Part shown: positions 1-5,808 of the stretch, piece by piece
Layout of the letters: every line of letters starts with the position of its first letter
Position numbering within the stretch: the first letter of the stretch is position 1
Source of the DNA: Methanobacteriota archaeon
Lineage (GTDB): Archaea; Thermoplasmatota; Thermoplasmata; RBG-16-68-12; JAJISG01
Length of the DNA stretch: 37,439 nt
Reading direction: 5' to 3'
NCBI GenBank assembly: GCA_030594205.1
Contig: JAUVFR010000012.1
Location: forward strand, 1 to 37,439
Made by a program: the position numbers and the translations under genes
The notes under the pieces: generated by a model
The model's input: only the letters and a program-made list of their open reading frames with translations
Database searches by the model: none
What the model was told of the DNA's origin: nothing

Positions 1-565
1 AGGGCTTGTGAATGGGGACGCTAAACGCTATGCTAGTTGACGGATCGGTTGAAGCAATGCTGTATACCCCGTCAAAGTCGTCAAAGTTGCAGCTGGTAGC
101 ACTTGTACCGAGGAAGAATCTCACAGTGTCCTCCGTGCCGATGGTGTGGACGATCTGGGCCTGGATTGCTGCGGTGACGACGACCCACCCGGGCCCGGGC
201 ACGGTAATCGTCACTGCCGCTCCGGCATAAGTCCCGCAATCCGTTGTGGAGGCCTGGAACCCAGCGTTGGTATCGAAGGCCATCAACGTCCCCGCTCCCG
301 GTGGTCCTTGCGCTCCGTCCGCTCCCGGAAGGCCGTCCCTTCCCGAAAGGCCGTCCCTGCCCGGGAGCCCCTGCGCCCCCGTGTCGCCCTTCGGTCCGTC
401 CAACCCCATCGGTCCCGTCGGTCCGGGCAACCCCATCGCTCCCGGCGCTCCCGACGTTCCCGCCGGTCCAGGGACTCCGAGGCTCACCACGAGTGCGGCA
501 ATTCCGATTCCAAGCGCGCCGATTGATAGCCAATTCATCCAACCCATCGTTGAAGCTGCTGCCAA
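1..565 (-). CDS. Collagen-like surface protein (3' end cut by window edge)
   Basis: Reading the minus strand from a TTG at 565 gives an open frame to the window edge, 188 residues so far. It starts with a hydrophobic segment (about residues 11-29), then 20 uninterrupted Gly-X-Y triplets (about 30-89) with typical GLP, GPP, GRD and GAD units, then a beta-rich, Gly/Thr/Val-rich region with two cysteines. This is the plan of a membrane-anchored collagen-like stalk with a C-terminal globular head, as in bacterial and viral collagen-like proteins. A near-perfect Shine-Dalgarno (GGAGGAGATC) sits 7 nt before the TTG, so TTG is preferred over the in-frame ATG at 547. The role is probably at the cell surface (inference). 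The frame with Pro-rich repeats on the plus strand is its shadow. Confidence 0.8.
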   Translation of the reverse strand, partial: MAAASTMGWMNWLSIGALGIGIAALVVSLGVPGPAGTSGAPGAMGLPGPTGPMGLDGPKGDTGAQGLPGRDGLSGRDGLPGADGAQGPPGAGTLMAFDTNAGFQASTTDCGTYAGAAVTITVPGPGWVVVTAAIQAQIVHTIGTEDTVRFFLGTSATSCNFDDFDGVYSIASTDPSTSIAFSVPIHKP

Positions 566-597
566 GTGATCTCCTCCCTGGCGCGGGATGGGCAACG

Positions 598-607
598 CGT
601 TATAAGG
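598..607 (-). promoter_or_regulatory. TATA-like box for the collagen-like gene
   Basis: The minus strand reads CCTTATAACG here, 33-42 nt upstream of the TTG start. This spacing leaves a short leader that contains the strong Shine-Dalgarno. The match to the archaeal TATA consensus is fair; no BRE was scored. Confidence 0.4.
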
Positions 608-643
608 AACTGGAGACAACGTGCATGCAACGACTCAACGGGC

Positions 644-1015
644 CTATCCTGGGAACTCTTTGGCGCAAGAGTTGCAGTTCTTGGCTTCAAACGGGTTGAG
701 CGTCCCGCACTTCGCGCAATACTTGGCTTCGAACGTCTTTGGCGAGCCCCAGGCACCGATGTCCTCATTCATCTGTACCTCAAGGGTTTCGCGTTCCGGC
801 GGTCGCGGTTGAGATGAGGGCTGCCCAGGTATCGCTAGCAGGACAATCCCCACAACGAATAGGATTCCCCCGAAAATCATGGCCACCATACCTAGCTCGG
901 TAAGCGGACGGCTGTACTGGACGCAGGTCCCGAAGACCTCGAGATCGCAGACTGGGTAAGACCACATGACGACACCCCCGAGGGCGACTAACAAACCAAG
1001 AACGAGGGCAGCCAC
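644..1015 (-). CDS. Two-TM membrane protein with C-terminal zinc ribbon
   Basis: The 123-aa product has two hydrophobic segments (about residues 1-18 and 40-62) separated by a loop with two cysteines (PVCDL and GTCVQ), then a polar linker and a C-terminal CxxC...CxxC zinc ribbon (about 99-120: YCAKC and NCNSC). The ribbon faces the cytosol if the N-terminus is inside, and could bind protein or nucleic acid. The start is a GTG at 1015; no ATG lies in frame upstream before the stop. It follows a short AbrB-like tail (stop at 1030) and resembles in plan the neighbour at 1140-1433, as if the pair arose by duplication. Function unknown. Confidence 0.7.
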   Translation of the reverse strand: MAALVLGLLVALGGVVMWSYPVCDLEVFGTCVQYSRPLTELGMVAMIFGGILFVVGIVLLAIPGQPSSQPRPPERETLEVQMNEDIGAWGSPKTFEAKYCAKCGTLNPFEAKNCNSCAKEFPG

Positions 1016-1029
1016 TGCTATGCCTTGGT

Positions 1030-1116
1030 TTACGATGGGACCACCTTACGCAGTCGCAACGGCCCATCCCCGATATGGTCAAACTCCAGTTCGTCCCCCG
1101 CTTCAAGGCCGAGCAT
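1030..1116 (-). pseudogene. AbrB/SpoVT-like C-terminal fragment, copy 1
   Basis: A 28-codon frame from an ATG at 1116 reads LGLEAGDELEFDH...LRLRKV. This matches the second half of the SpoVT/AbrB DNA-binding fold (LGLKPGDEVEF...LRKV). The N-terminal VTIP-type strand of that fold is missing; residues just upstream in frame (GRDPSRST) resemble it only vaguely. It could be a decayed antitoxin-type regulator or a tiny expressed peptide. A second copy of the same tail lies at 1468-1557, each just upstream of a two-TM gene. Confidence 0.4.
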
Positions 1117-1139
1117 CGTGGAGCGCGAAGGATCACGGC

Positions 1140-1433
1140 CTACCGAAGTCTGAAGGACGCAATCACGAGGGCTATACCGACAACGAGGAACAAGAGCCCG
1201 ATCACGGGGGAAACCAGAGGCGCGCAATTCGGAATCAGAGCCCCAAGAAGGTCGGTGCAAGGCACCAAGACAGTAAGGCCGATGATCAAGAGCGGGAGAC
1301 CGAAGCCGATGAGGACGATGCCGGCGAGGCCGATATATTTGCGCGACGGCGGACCTCTCAATTCTCCTTCGTTGGGGGTCCGCCAGTCAGAACCCAACCT
1401 CCGGATCCCGTCCCAGGCCCTCGGCCCCTCCAT
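1140..1433 (-). CDS. Small two-TM membrane protein
   Basis: The 97-aa product has a polar N-terminus of about 32 residues and two hydrophobic helices (about 33-56 and 72-95) joined by a loop carrying two cysteines (PCTDL and PNCAP). The Cys-containing loop between two helices and the Val/Ile/Gly-rich second helix match the plan of the 644-1015 product, but there is no zinc ribbon here. Start is ATG at 1433. An AbrB-like tail ends 35 nt upstream. No family is recognised. Confidence 0.6.
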   Translation of the reverse strand: MEGPRAWDGIRRLGSDWRTPNEGELRGPPSRKYIGLAGIVLIGFGLPLLIIGLTVLVPCTDLLGALIPNCAPLVSPVIGLLFLVVGIALVIASFRLR

Positions 1434-1467
1434 CGACGGAGTATTGGCGCCAGCATGATAAGGTTTC

Positions 1468-1557
1468 TCACAGCCTCCTTAGTCTGAGAGCCCCATCGCC
1501 GACGTGGTCGAACGCCACCTCATCCCCCGCCTTCCTCGGCCTCCGAAGTATCCCTCT
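1468..1557 (-). pseudogene. AbrB/SpoVT-like C-terminal fragment, copy 2
   Basis: In this frame the minus strand reads RKAGDEVAFDHVGDG then ALRLRRL and a stop at 1468. It is clearly homologous to the fragment at 1030-1116 (AGDE, FDH, GDG and LRLR shared in order). No start codon or N-terminal half is visible in frame, and the sequence overlaps the 3' end of the frame at 1520-1780 in a different phase. It looks like a remnant left by duplication. Confidence 0.35.
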
Positions 1558-1780
1558 CTTTACGCGCACGCGCGCGAGCTAGCGCATTCTTGACGTATCG
1601 CTGTGCCATCTCGTCCTGATAGCCGACCACCTCGGCCGAGACGCCGGGATTGGGGATATGCACACGAAGGATCGCTTGGCTTCGGTCATTCGTGATTCCG
1701 TGGATACAGGTTCCTTCTCTCACACTCTCATCTTCCAGCACAAGGACCCTGTCCAATCCCTCCCCATCCTCCCGGGCCAT
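1520..1780 (-). CDS. Hypothetical protein, 86 aa (doubtful)
   Basis: An ATG at 1780 opens 86 codons with a believable composition: a short acidic start, a beta-like middle (ITNDRSQAILRVHIP) and a basic, Ala/Arg-rich helix near the end. No family is recognised. There is no clear Shine-Dalgarno or TATA box, and the 3' end overlaps the AbrB-like remnant in another phase, so the gene may be decayed or not real. Confidence 0.35.
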   Translation of the reverse strand: MAREDGEGLDRVLVLEDESVREGTCIHGITNDRSQAILRVHIPNPGVSAEVVGYQDEMAQRYVKNALARARARKERDTSEAEEGGG

Positions 1781-2048
1781 GGTTCTTCAGGCCGGTCCCG
1801 GGCAATGTCCCACCGTGGGTCGGGGATTCCGGGACTCCCGACCCGCACTTGGGCGCTTCATGAGGCGTGTAGATCGTAAGGGGGGTGTTCGACAGCTGGC
1901 AGCCGATCTGCTATCCCGGAGGGCTGACACCCTCGGGTTTCGGCGTTAGGTTCACATATGCTAATGTCGAATTTTCCTGAGCCTTGTGAGTGCTGAGGCA
2001 CTACCGAGTTCGATGTTCTGAGCCAAGAGGGAGGGGCTAGTCCCCGCC
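1781..2048. other. Non-coding interval with two hairpins and a repeat copy
   Basis: I see no convincing gene here. There are two inverted repeats: GGGTCGGG with CCCGACCC around 1816-1847, and CCCGGAGGG with CCCTCGGG around 1914-1936. The right end holds a ~50-bp sequence that recurs at 4149-4200. No tRNA-like fold was recognised. Confidence 0.5.
1950..2000 (-). repeat. Diverged ~50-bp interspersed repeat, copy 1
   Basis: Read on the minus strand this shares ordered blocks with 4149-4200: GCACTCAC(A/G)AGG, then GGAAA, TCGACATT and a final TATG.GAAC. By eye about three quarters of positions agree, with small gaps. It lies about 50 nt after the stop of the 57-aa gene on the same strand. Confidence 0.55.
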
Positions 2049-2222
2049 TTAGTCCCGGAGGTCGAAGGTAGCCCTCAGGTGTTCGGACCCGGCCTCGTCC
2101 TCGACCACCTCAACGCTCAGCACCTCATAAGCCTCGTCGAAGTCTTCGAGGATCTCCTGGATGGCTTCTTTGAGGTCCTCCAGCTTGGTATCGACCTCTT
2201 CAAGCCGTTCTAGAAGTCTCAT
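2049..2222 (-). CDS. Small acidic helical protein, 57 aa
   Basis: An ATG at 2222 opens 57 codons ending in TAA at 2049. The product begins with a heptad-like charged helix (MRLLERLEEVDTKLEDLK) and has about 20 Glu/Asp residues, then a short beta-like end (HLRATFDLRD). A perfect Shine-Dalgarno (GGAGGTGA) stands 7 nt upstream, which is the main evidence that it is translated. It is short enough to be missed by length cut-offs. No family is recognised; a dimeric coiled coil is likely. Confidence 0.7.
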   Translation of the reverse strand: MRLLERLEEVDTKLEDLKEAIQEILEDFDEAYEVLSVEVVEDEAGSEHLRATFDLRD

Positions 2223-2487
2223 TGACGTTTCACCTCCTCTCAGGTCATGGGGCGTATAAACTTGATGACCCGTTGGATGGCCTCTCGGATGCAGGCCCTA
2301 AGTGTCCGGGGCACATGGAGGATGCGAAACCCCTCGTGGGCCGATTTGGCGACCGTCAACAGGTGTCGACAGTTTGATATCGACCGCCCTCCCTCCCTGC
2401 CGGGGGCCTAGGCATGCGAGGGCGGACCGAATTCGGTGGTCCTCTCAGCCATAGCTGGGGGAGACGTTCTGGAGGACCGGCGATGGG
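2223..2487. other. Intergenic region between divergent genes
   Basis: This contains the Shine-Dalgarno of the 57-aa gene (2230-2237, minus) and a TATA-like AAGTTTATACGC on the minus strand at 2252-2263. That box would place transcription start inside the Shine-Dalgarno, so it may not be the promoter used. A 39-codon minus-strand frame (2240-2359) could be a micro-ORF but has no other support. A GGAGG at about 2474 precedes the radical SAM start by 12 nt. Confidence 0.4.
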
Positions 2488-3927
2488 ATGACCCAGAAGA
2501 TCCTCCTCATTTCCCCGTCCTCCGTCGTCGAGGATCGGTTCGGTACACGCATCAACATGCGCTCCATGTCCCCACCCCTGGGACTTCTGTACGTCGCGGC
2601 CGCGCTGCAGGAGGAGGGCCACACCGTCGAGGTCCTCGACATGAACTGCGAACCGGACCTCACCAGCGACGAGGTCACGAGACGACTCCGATCGAGTCAA
2701 CCTGACGTTATCGGGATGTCGACCCTGGCACCCGCATTCAGGGCCGTCGCCGACACGGCGAGCCTATGCAAGGAGGAATTCCCGGATCGCCCCATCGTCA
2801 TCGGCGGGTATTCGGCGACCTTCAATCATGACAGAATCCTTGCGAAGTACGACTGTTTCGATTTCGTCGTGCGGCGAGAGGGGGAGGAGACAGCGGTGGA
2901 ACTTGTCGCGGAGCTGGAGAATGGTGTGCCTGACTTCTCTCGGGTGAGGGGCCTGACGTACAAGGAGAACGGGCACATCCGAGTCAACGAGAATCGCCCA
3001 CTCCTTGAGGACCTGGACGCGCTGCCCTTTCCCGCCTACGAGCTCGTGTCCCACTTGACCTACGGCGCCTTCGGGGGACTTCGGATCGCCCGCGGGAGCC
3101 TCGGATCCATCCTAACGTCGCGGGGGTGCCCCTACAAGTGCACCTTCTGTTCGTGCAGCGCGTTCACGCAAGCCACCATCCGGTGGCGGTCTCCCGAGAG
3201 GGTCGTCGATGAGCTCGAGTACGTGAGCGAGCACTTCGGCCTCAACGAATTCGCCGTCGTGGACGATATCTTCACGCTCAACAAGGAGCACGTTCTGGGG
3301 ATCTGCGAGGGGATTCGAGAGCGCGGCCTCGACTTGGAGTGGTATTGCGAGGGCCGGGTCAACCAGGCCGATGAGGGGATGTTCCGGGAGATGGTCAGGG
3401 CAGGGTGCCGCGCGATCTTCCTCGGGATCGAGAGCTGCGTGAATAGGATCCTGAGGTATTACAGGAAGGGGCTCACGTACGAAATGGCGCAAGACGCGGT
3501 GGATAAGGCCCAGCGGGCGGGACTGGACGTTGTGGGCAGCTTCATTCTCGGGGCGCCCATCGAAACGCTGGAGGAGATGTGGCAGACGGTTTGGAGGGCT
3601 GCGAAACTCGACATCGACTTCGCGGACTTCAACGTGCTGCGAATCACCCGGGGGATGCCCCTGTGGGAAGCGTTGGTCGAGGAGGGGACCCTCGATGACG
3701 ACCACTGGGAGGACGCGATTGCGGGTTTCGATGTCAATCCCGAGGTCGCAGCTATGGACCCCTCCGAGCTTCTGAAACAGTTCCACAGGGCGTTCTATCT
3801 CCGAAAGTCCTTCATGCTGAAACAGCTCCTGAGGACCGTGTTCCGCCGGAACAAGCAGGTGCTGCTCAACATGAGCCACTTCCGGAGGTTTGTTCGGGAG
3901 CTGAAGGACCTGATCCATCTCACGTGA
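2488..3927 (+). CDS. B12-binding-domain radical SAM protein
   Basis: The 479-aa product has an N-terminal cobalamin-binding-type Rossmann domain (about residues 3-145; PPLGLLYVAAAL and the IGG at 105-107 are typical) and a radical SAM core with CxxxCxxC at Cys214, Cys218 and Cys221, followed by a Glu/Asp-rich barrel and a helical C-terminus. This is the BchE/methyltransferase-like class, which uses SAM and often cobalamin for methylation, cyclisation or other radical chemistry. The substrate cannot be read from sequence. The classical DxHxxG cobalamin-ligand motif is not visible. The class also includes archaeal GDGT ring synthases (Grs), relevant because a tetraether-synthase gene lies about 6 kb away, but that link is inference. 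The gene stands alone. Confidence 0.85.
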   Translation: MTQKILLISPSSVVEDRFGTRINMRSMSPPLGLLYVAAALQEEGHTVEVLDMNCEPDLTSDEVTRRLRSSQPDVIGMSTLAPAFRAVADTASLCKEEFPDRPIVIGGYSATFNHDRILAKYDCFDFVVRREGEETAVELVAELENGVPDFSRVRGLTYKENGHIRVNENRPLLEDLDALPFPAYELVSHLTYGAFGGLRIARGSLGSILTSRGCPYKCTFCSCSAFTQATIRWRSPERVVDELEYVSEHFGLNEFAVVDDIFTLNKEHVLGICEGIRERGLDLEWYCEGRVNQADEGMFREMVRAGCRAIFLGIESCVNRILRYYRKGLTYEMAQDAVDKAQRAGLDVVGSFILGAPIETLEEMWQTVWRAAKLDIDFADFNVLRITRGMPLWEALVEEGTLDDDHWEDAIAGFDVNPEVAAMDPSELLKQFHRAFYLRKSFMLKQLLRTVFRRNKQVLLNMSHFRRFVRELKDLIHLT

Positions 3928-3934
3928 GAATGCT

Positions 3935-3953
3935 TGCCTGCAATGTCCAGGCA
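3935..3953 (+). terminator. Hairpin after the radical SAM gene
   Basis: TGCCTG pairs perfectly with CAGGCA across a 7-nt loop, 8 nt after the stop codon, and is followed by TCTATTCT. It is a plausible transcription end, although archaeal termination relies mainly on T-runs, which are weak here. Confidence 0.35.
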
Positions 3954-4215
3954 TCTATTCTGCTGATCGAATCGCGGATTCCAGGGCAGACGCCTCCGCG
4001 TCCGCTGGCCCATCGTCTTCGTGTTGGATCTCTCGAGCCTTACGATGCGAGTGGACAAGGGTGGTGTGCCGACCTGCCTGGGTCCGTAGGCAACGGCGCG
4101 GGCCGACCTGGATCTACAGCCCTCCCGTGCCAGGGAGGCACGAGAGACGTTCCCATACACCAATGTCGATTTCCGAGCTACCTCGTGAGTGCAGAGGTAA
4201 CCTCCGCAAAGACGA
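3954..4215. other. Non-coding interval between convergent genes
   Basis: No gene is supported. It contains a hairpin around 4127-4143 (CGTGCC with GGCACG) and the second copy of the ~50-bp repeat at its right end. Confidence 0.4.
4149..4200 (-). repeat. Diverged ~50-bp interspersed repeat, copy 2
   Basis: On the minus strand this shares GCACTCACGAGG, GGAAA, TCGACATT and TATGGGAAC in order with 1950-2000. It begins about 16 nt after the stop of the minus-strand gene at 4216-4560. The position after an unrelated gene on the same strand suggests either a transcript-end element, a small RNA or an old mobile-element trace. Confidence 0.55.
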
Positions 4216-4560
4216 CTAGGTCTGCGCCTCTGCCGGCTGACCTTCCAGCAGCTGCGCGGCAGACAGAATCATGATATCCAGCAGCTTCTCCCACTCCATC
4301 TCGTCGTCAACCCACCGGAAGAAGCCGATTCGATGGGCGCCGATGGTCTGCATGAACTGGTCCTCGGCCACGCCTTCCGCTTGCAGCCTCTCCCCCCAAC
4401 CCCTCTTCCAGAGGTAGCGGGGCAGCTTGTTCCCATACCAATAGCTGATGGGATCGGCGACGGAGTGGCTTCCCTCCTCGCGCAATTCGGGGTGTTTGGT
4501 GACGAGTTCGAGCACCTCCTCTTTCAACAGAAGGGGCTCAGGCAACCGTTCGAATTCCAT
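4216..4560 (-). CDS. Hypothetical acidic protein, 114 aa
   Basis: The product is soluble and rich in Glu, Leu and Trp (SYWYGNKLPRYLWKRGWGE near residue 40), with no cysteine and no recognised motif. It starts at ATG 4560 with a GGGAGG 9 nt upstream, only 16 nt after the stop of the Hjc-like gene, so the two are almost certainly co-transcribed. A role linked to the nuclease is possible but unproven. Confidence 0.7.
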   Translation of the reverse strand: MEFERLPEPLLLKEEVLELVTKHPELREEGSHSVADPISYWYGNKLPRYLWKRGWGERLQAEGVAEDQFMQTIGAHRIGFFRWVDDEMEWEKLLDIMILSAAQLLEGQPAEAQT

Positions 4561-4576
4561 CGGGGTGTCCTCCCTG

Positions 4577-5131
4577 TTAGGGATGGGCGGCCTTTACCCC
4601 TTTGGCCGCACTCCCAACCGCCCCGCCTGCAATGAAGTCGATGAACGCGTGCAGAGGCAGTCCTTCGTCCCACCGAAGGATGTGGTTACCCTCCTTGCTC
4701 AAGGCCGCAGATGGGATCCTTCGCTGAAACTTCCTGAGACGACCCGCAATTGCAGCTCCATCTAGAGTGAAGAGGCGCCAACTGTCGCCCCGTACGTTCT
4801 TTCGACGGTAGGCGTAGAGAGGCAAGAGCTCCGAGCGGGCACACTCCTCCAGGATGTCCTTGGCTTGCTCGATCGTGCGCCGTGTGTTGCTCAACCAGAG
4901 TGTCTTGCTCTTGGACGCCTTCACTTCGATGGGGAAGGAAACGTCCCCACGGAGGGCCACGAGGTCGATCCCCAAGGATCCGGCCGCTCGAAGGACCGTG
5001 AAGGGCCGGTTGAGGATTCTCCAATAGGCGTCCCGTTCCTCAGGCGGGCAGGACTTGGTCACCCGCTCGAGGACATCCACGTCGCCTCGGAGAACTCCCT
5101 TGAGCTCGCGCTCAAAGGTCCCTCCTGACAT
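4577..5131 (-). CDS. hjc: Hjc-like Holliday junction resolvase
   Basis: The 184-aa product has the PD-(D/E)xK nuclease layout of archaeal Hjc: FERELKGVL at residues 6-14 (first catalytic Glu), VLRAAGSLGIDLVAL (catalytic Asp) and PIEVKAS (Glu and Lys). Hjc cuts four-way DNA junctions as a dimer in recombination and fork repair. Unlike typical Hjc (about 120-150 aa) it has an insert of roughly 28 residues between the first helix and the AAGS strand, including a CPPEERDAYW stretch, and a longer C-terminus. The ATG at 5131 is chosen because a TATA-like box lies 24-33 nt upstream and the nuclease fold begins there. Another PD-(D/E)xK endonuclease is possible. Confidence 0.72.
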   Translation of the reverse strand: MSGGTFERELKGVLRGDVDVLERVTKSCPPEERDAYWRILNRPFTVLRAAGSLGIDLVALRGDVSFPIEVKASKSKTLWLSNTRRTIEQAKDILEECARSELLPLYAYRRKNVRGDSWRLFTLDGAAIAGRLRKFQRRIPSAALSKEGNHILRWDEGLPLHAFIDFIAGGAVGSAAKGVKAAHP

Positions 5132-5154
5132 GGGCGAGGCAAGGGGAGGGTCGG

Positions 5155-5164
5155 GTATATATAC
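5155..5164 (-). promoter_or_regulatory. TATA-like box for the Hjc-like gene
   Basis: GTATATATAC is self-complementary, so it reads the same on both strands. It lies 24-33 nt before the ATG at 5131, giving a leaderless or nearly leaderless message. Confidence 0.6.
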
Positions 5165-5193
5165 GGATAGGGGGGAGGGGCGAAAGTGAGGGG

Positions 5194-5203
5194 CGTTTAT
5201 AGC
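5194..5203 (+). promoter_or_regulatory. TATA-like box for the zinc-ribbon gene
   Basis: CGTTTATAGC lies 25-34 nt before the ATG at 5228. This spacing decides the start: the longer frame beginning at GTG 5186 would begin upstream of the box. Confidence 0.55.
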
Positions 5204-5227
5204 ACGCCCGTCGTCGTCCTCACAACA

Positions 5228-5371
5228 ATGGTGGGCTTCATCTGCCCGTTCTGCGACTGGGAGGGCACCGAGCCGGTGACCGACGCGCACATGAACGCCT
5301 TCTGCCCCGACTGCGGCCGGCCCGTCCAGTTCAAGGCGTTCTACAAGAAGCCGCCGGGTGGCGGACCCTAG
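5228..5371 (+). CDS. Small zinc-ribbon protein, 47 aa
   Basis: From the ATG at 5228 the product reads MVGFICPFCDWEG, then FCPDCGRPVQF, a two-knuckle CxxC...CxxC zinc ribbon, and a basic, Gly-rich tail (YKKPPGGG). Such tiny ribbons in archaea act as nucleic-acid or protein-binding modules; no specific function can be assigned. Its stop overlaps the stop of the convergent ACT-domain gene by three bases. Confidence 0.72.
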   Translation: MVGFICPFCDWEGTEPVTDAHMNAFCPDCGRPVQFKAFYKKPPGGGP

Positions 5372-5748
5372 GCTTTGAGGAGCTTTCGAGCTCCCTCGAG
5401 GTCGTCCACGGTCATGGCGATCTCCGTCTTGCCCTTCCGGGAGCTGAGGATGTAGAGGGAACTGATGTGGACGTTGGCCCGTCCAAGGCGTCGGGCCACC
5501 TTGGCCAATTCCCCGGGCCGGTCGAGGAGGTTGGAGACGAGGATCTCGTTCTCCTCGTAGCCCAGACCCGCCATGTCGAGGGCCTTCCGAGTCGTGTTCA
5601 CGTCGTTGGTCACGATGCGATAAAACGGCTGCGCGCTCTCCGCCTCACTGGCGATGGCCCGAATGTTCACGGCTTGCGCCGCCAGGGCCTCCGTCACCCG
5701 GGCGAGCTCGCCGCCCCCCTTGCCCACGTAGACCTTGAACTCGATCAC
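5368..5748 (-). CDS. ACT-domain regulatory protein
   Basis: From a GTG at 5748 the 126-aa product begins IEFKVYVGKGGGELARVTEAL and has two tandem ACT folds (about residues 3-58 and 63-125; the second opens ILVSNLLDRPGELAKVARRL). ACT pairs bind amino acids and regulate biosynthetic enzymes; a free-standing pair is probably an amino-acid sensor in the cytosol. A frame extension to TTG 5769 (WCGGNP) lacks domain support, so GTG is preferred. It lies 60 nt after the AspRS gene on the same strand and may be co-transcribed. Confidence 0.8.
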   Translation of the reverse strand: MIEFKVYVGKGGGELARVTEALAAQAVNIRAIASEAESAQPFYRIVTNDVNTTRKALDMAGLGYEENEILVSNLLDRPGELAKVARRLGRANVHISSLYILSSRKGKTEIAMTVDDLEGARKLLKA

Positions 5749-5808
5749 CGGGTTCCCCCCGCACCACAAACCATCGCAGGGAGTAGATTAAACCCTTTCG
5801 CGGCAGGC

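Noticed and set aside
1950-2000. Box C/D small RNA reading of the repeat (CTGA, GTGAGTG, CTGA)
   Set aside because: The C box does not match RUGAUGA and the spacing is wrong in the second copy.
2240-2359. 39-codon minus-strand micro-ORF before the 57-aa gene
   Set aside because: Only a TTG start and no Shine-Dalgarno; kept as a remark in the intergenic entry.
2356-2700. 114-codon minus-strand frame at the radical SAM start
   Set aside because: Overlaps the conserved B12-binding N-terminus on the other strand; no motif.
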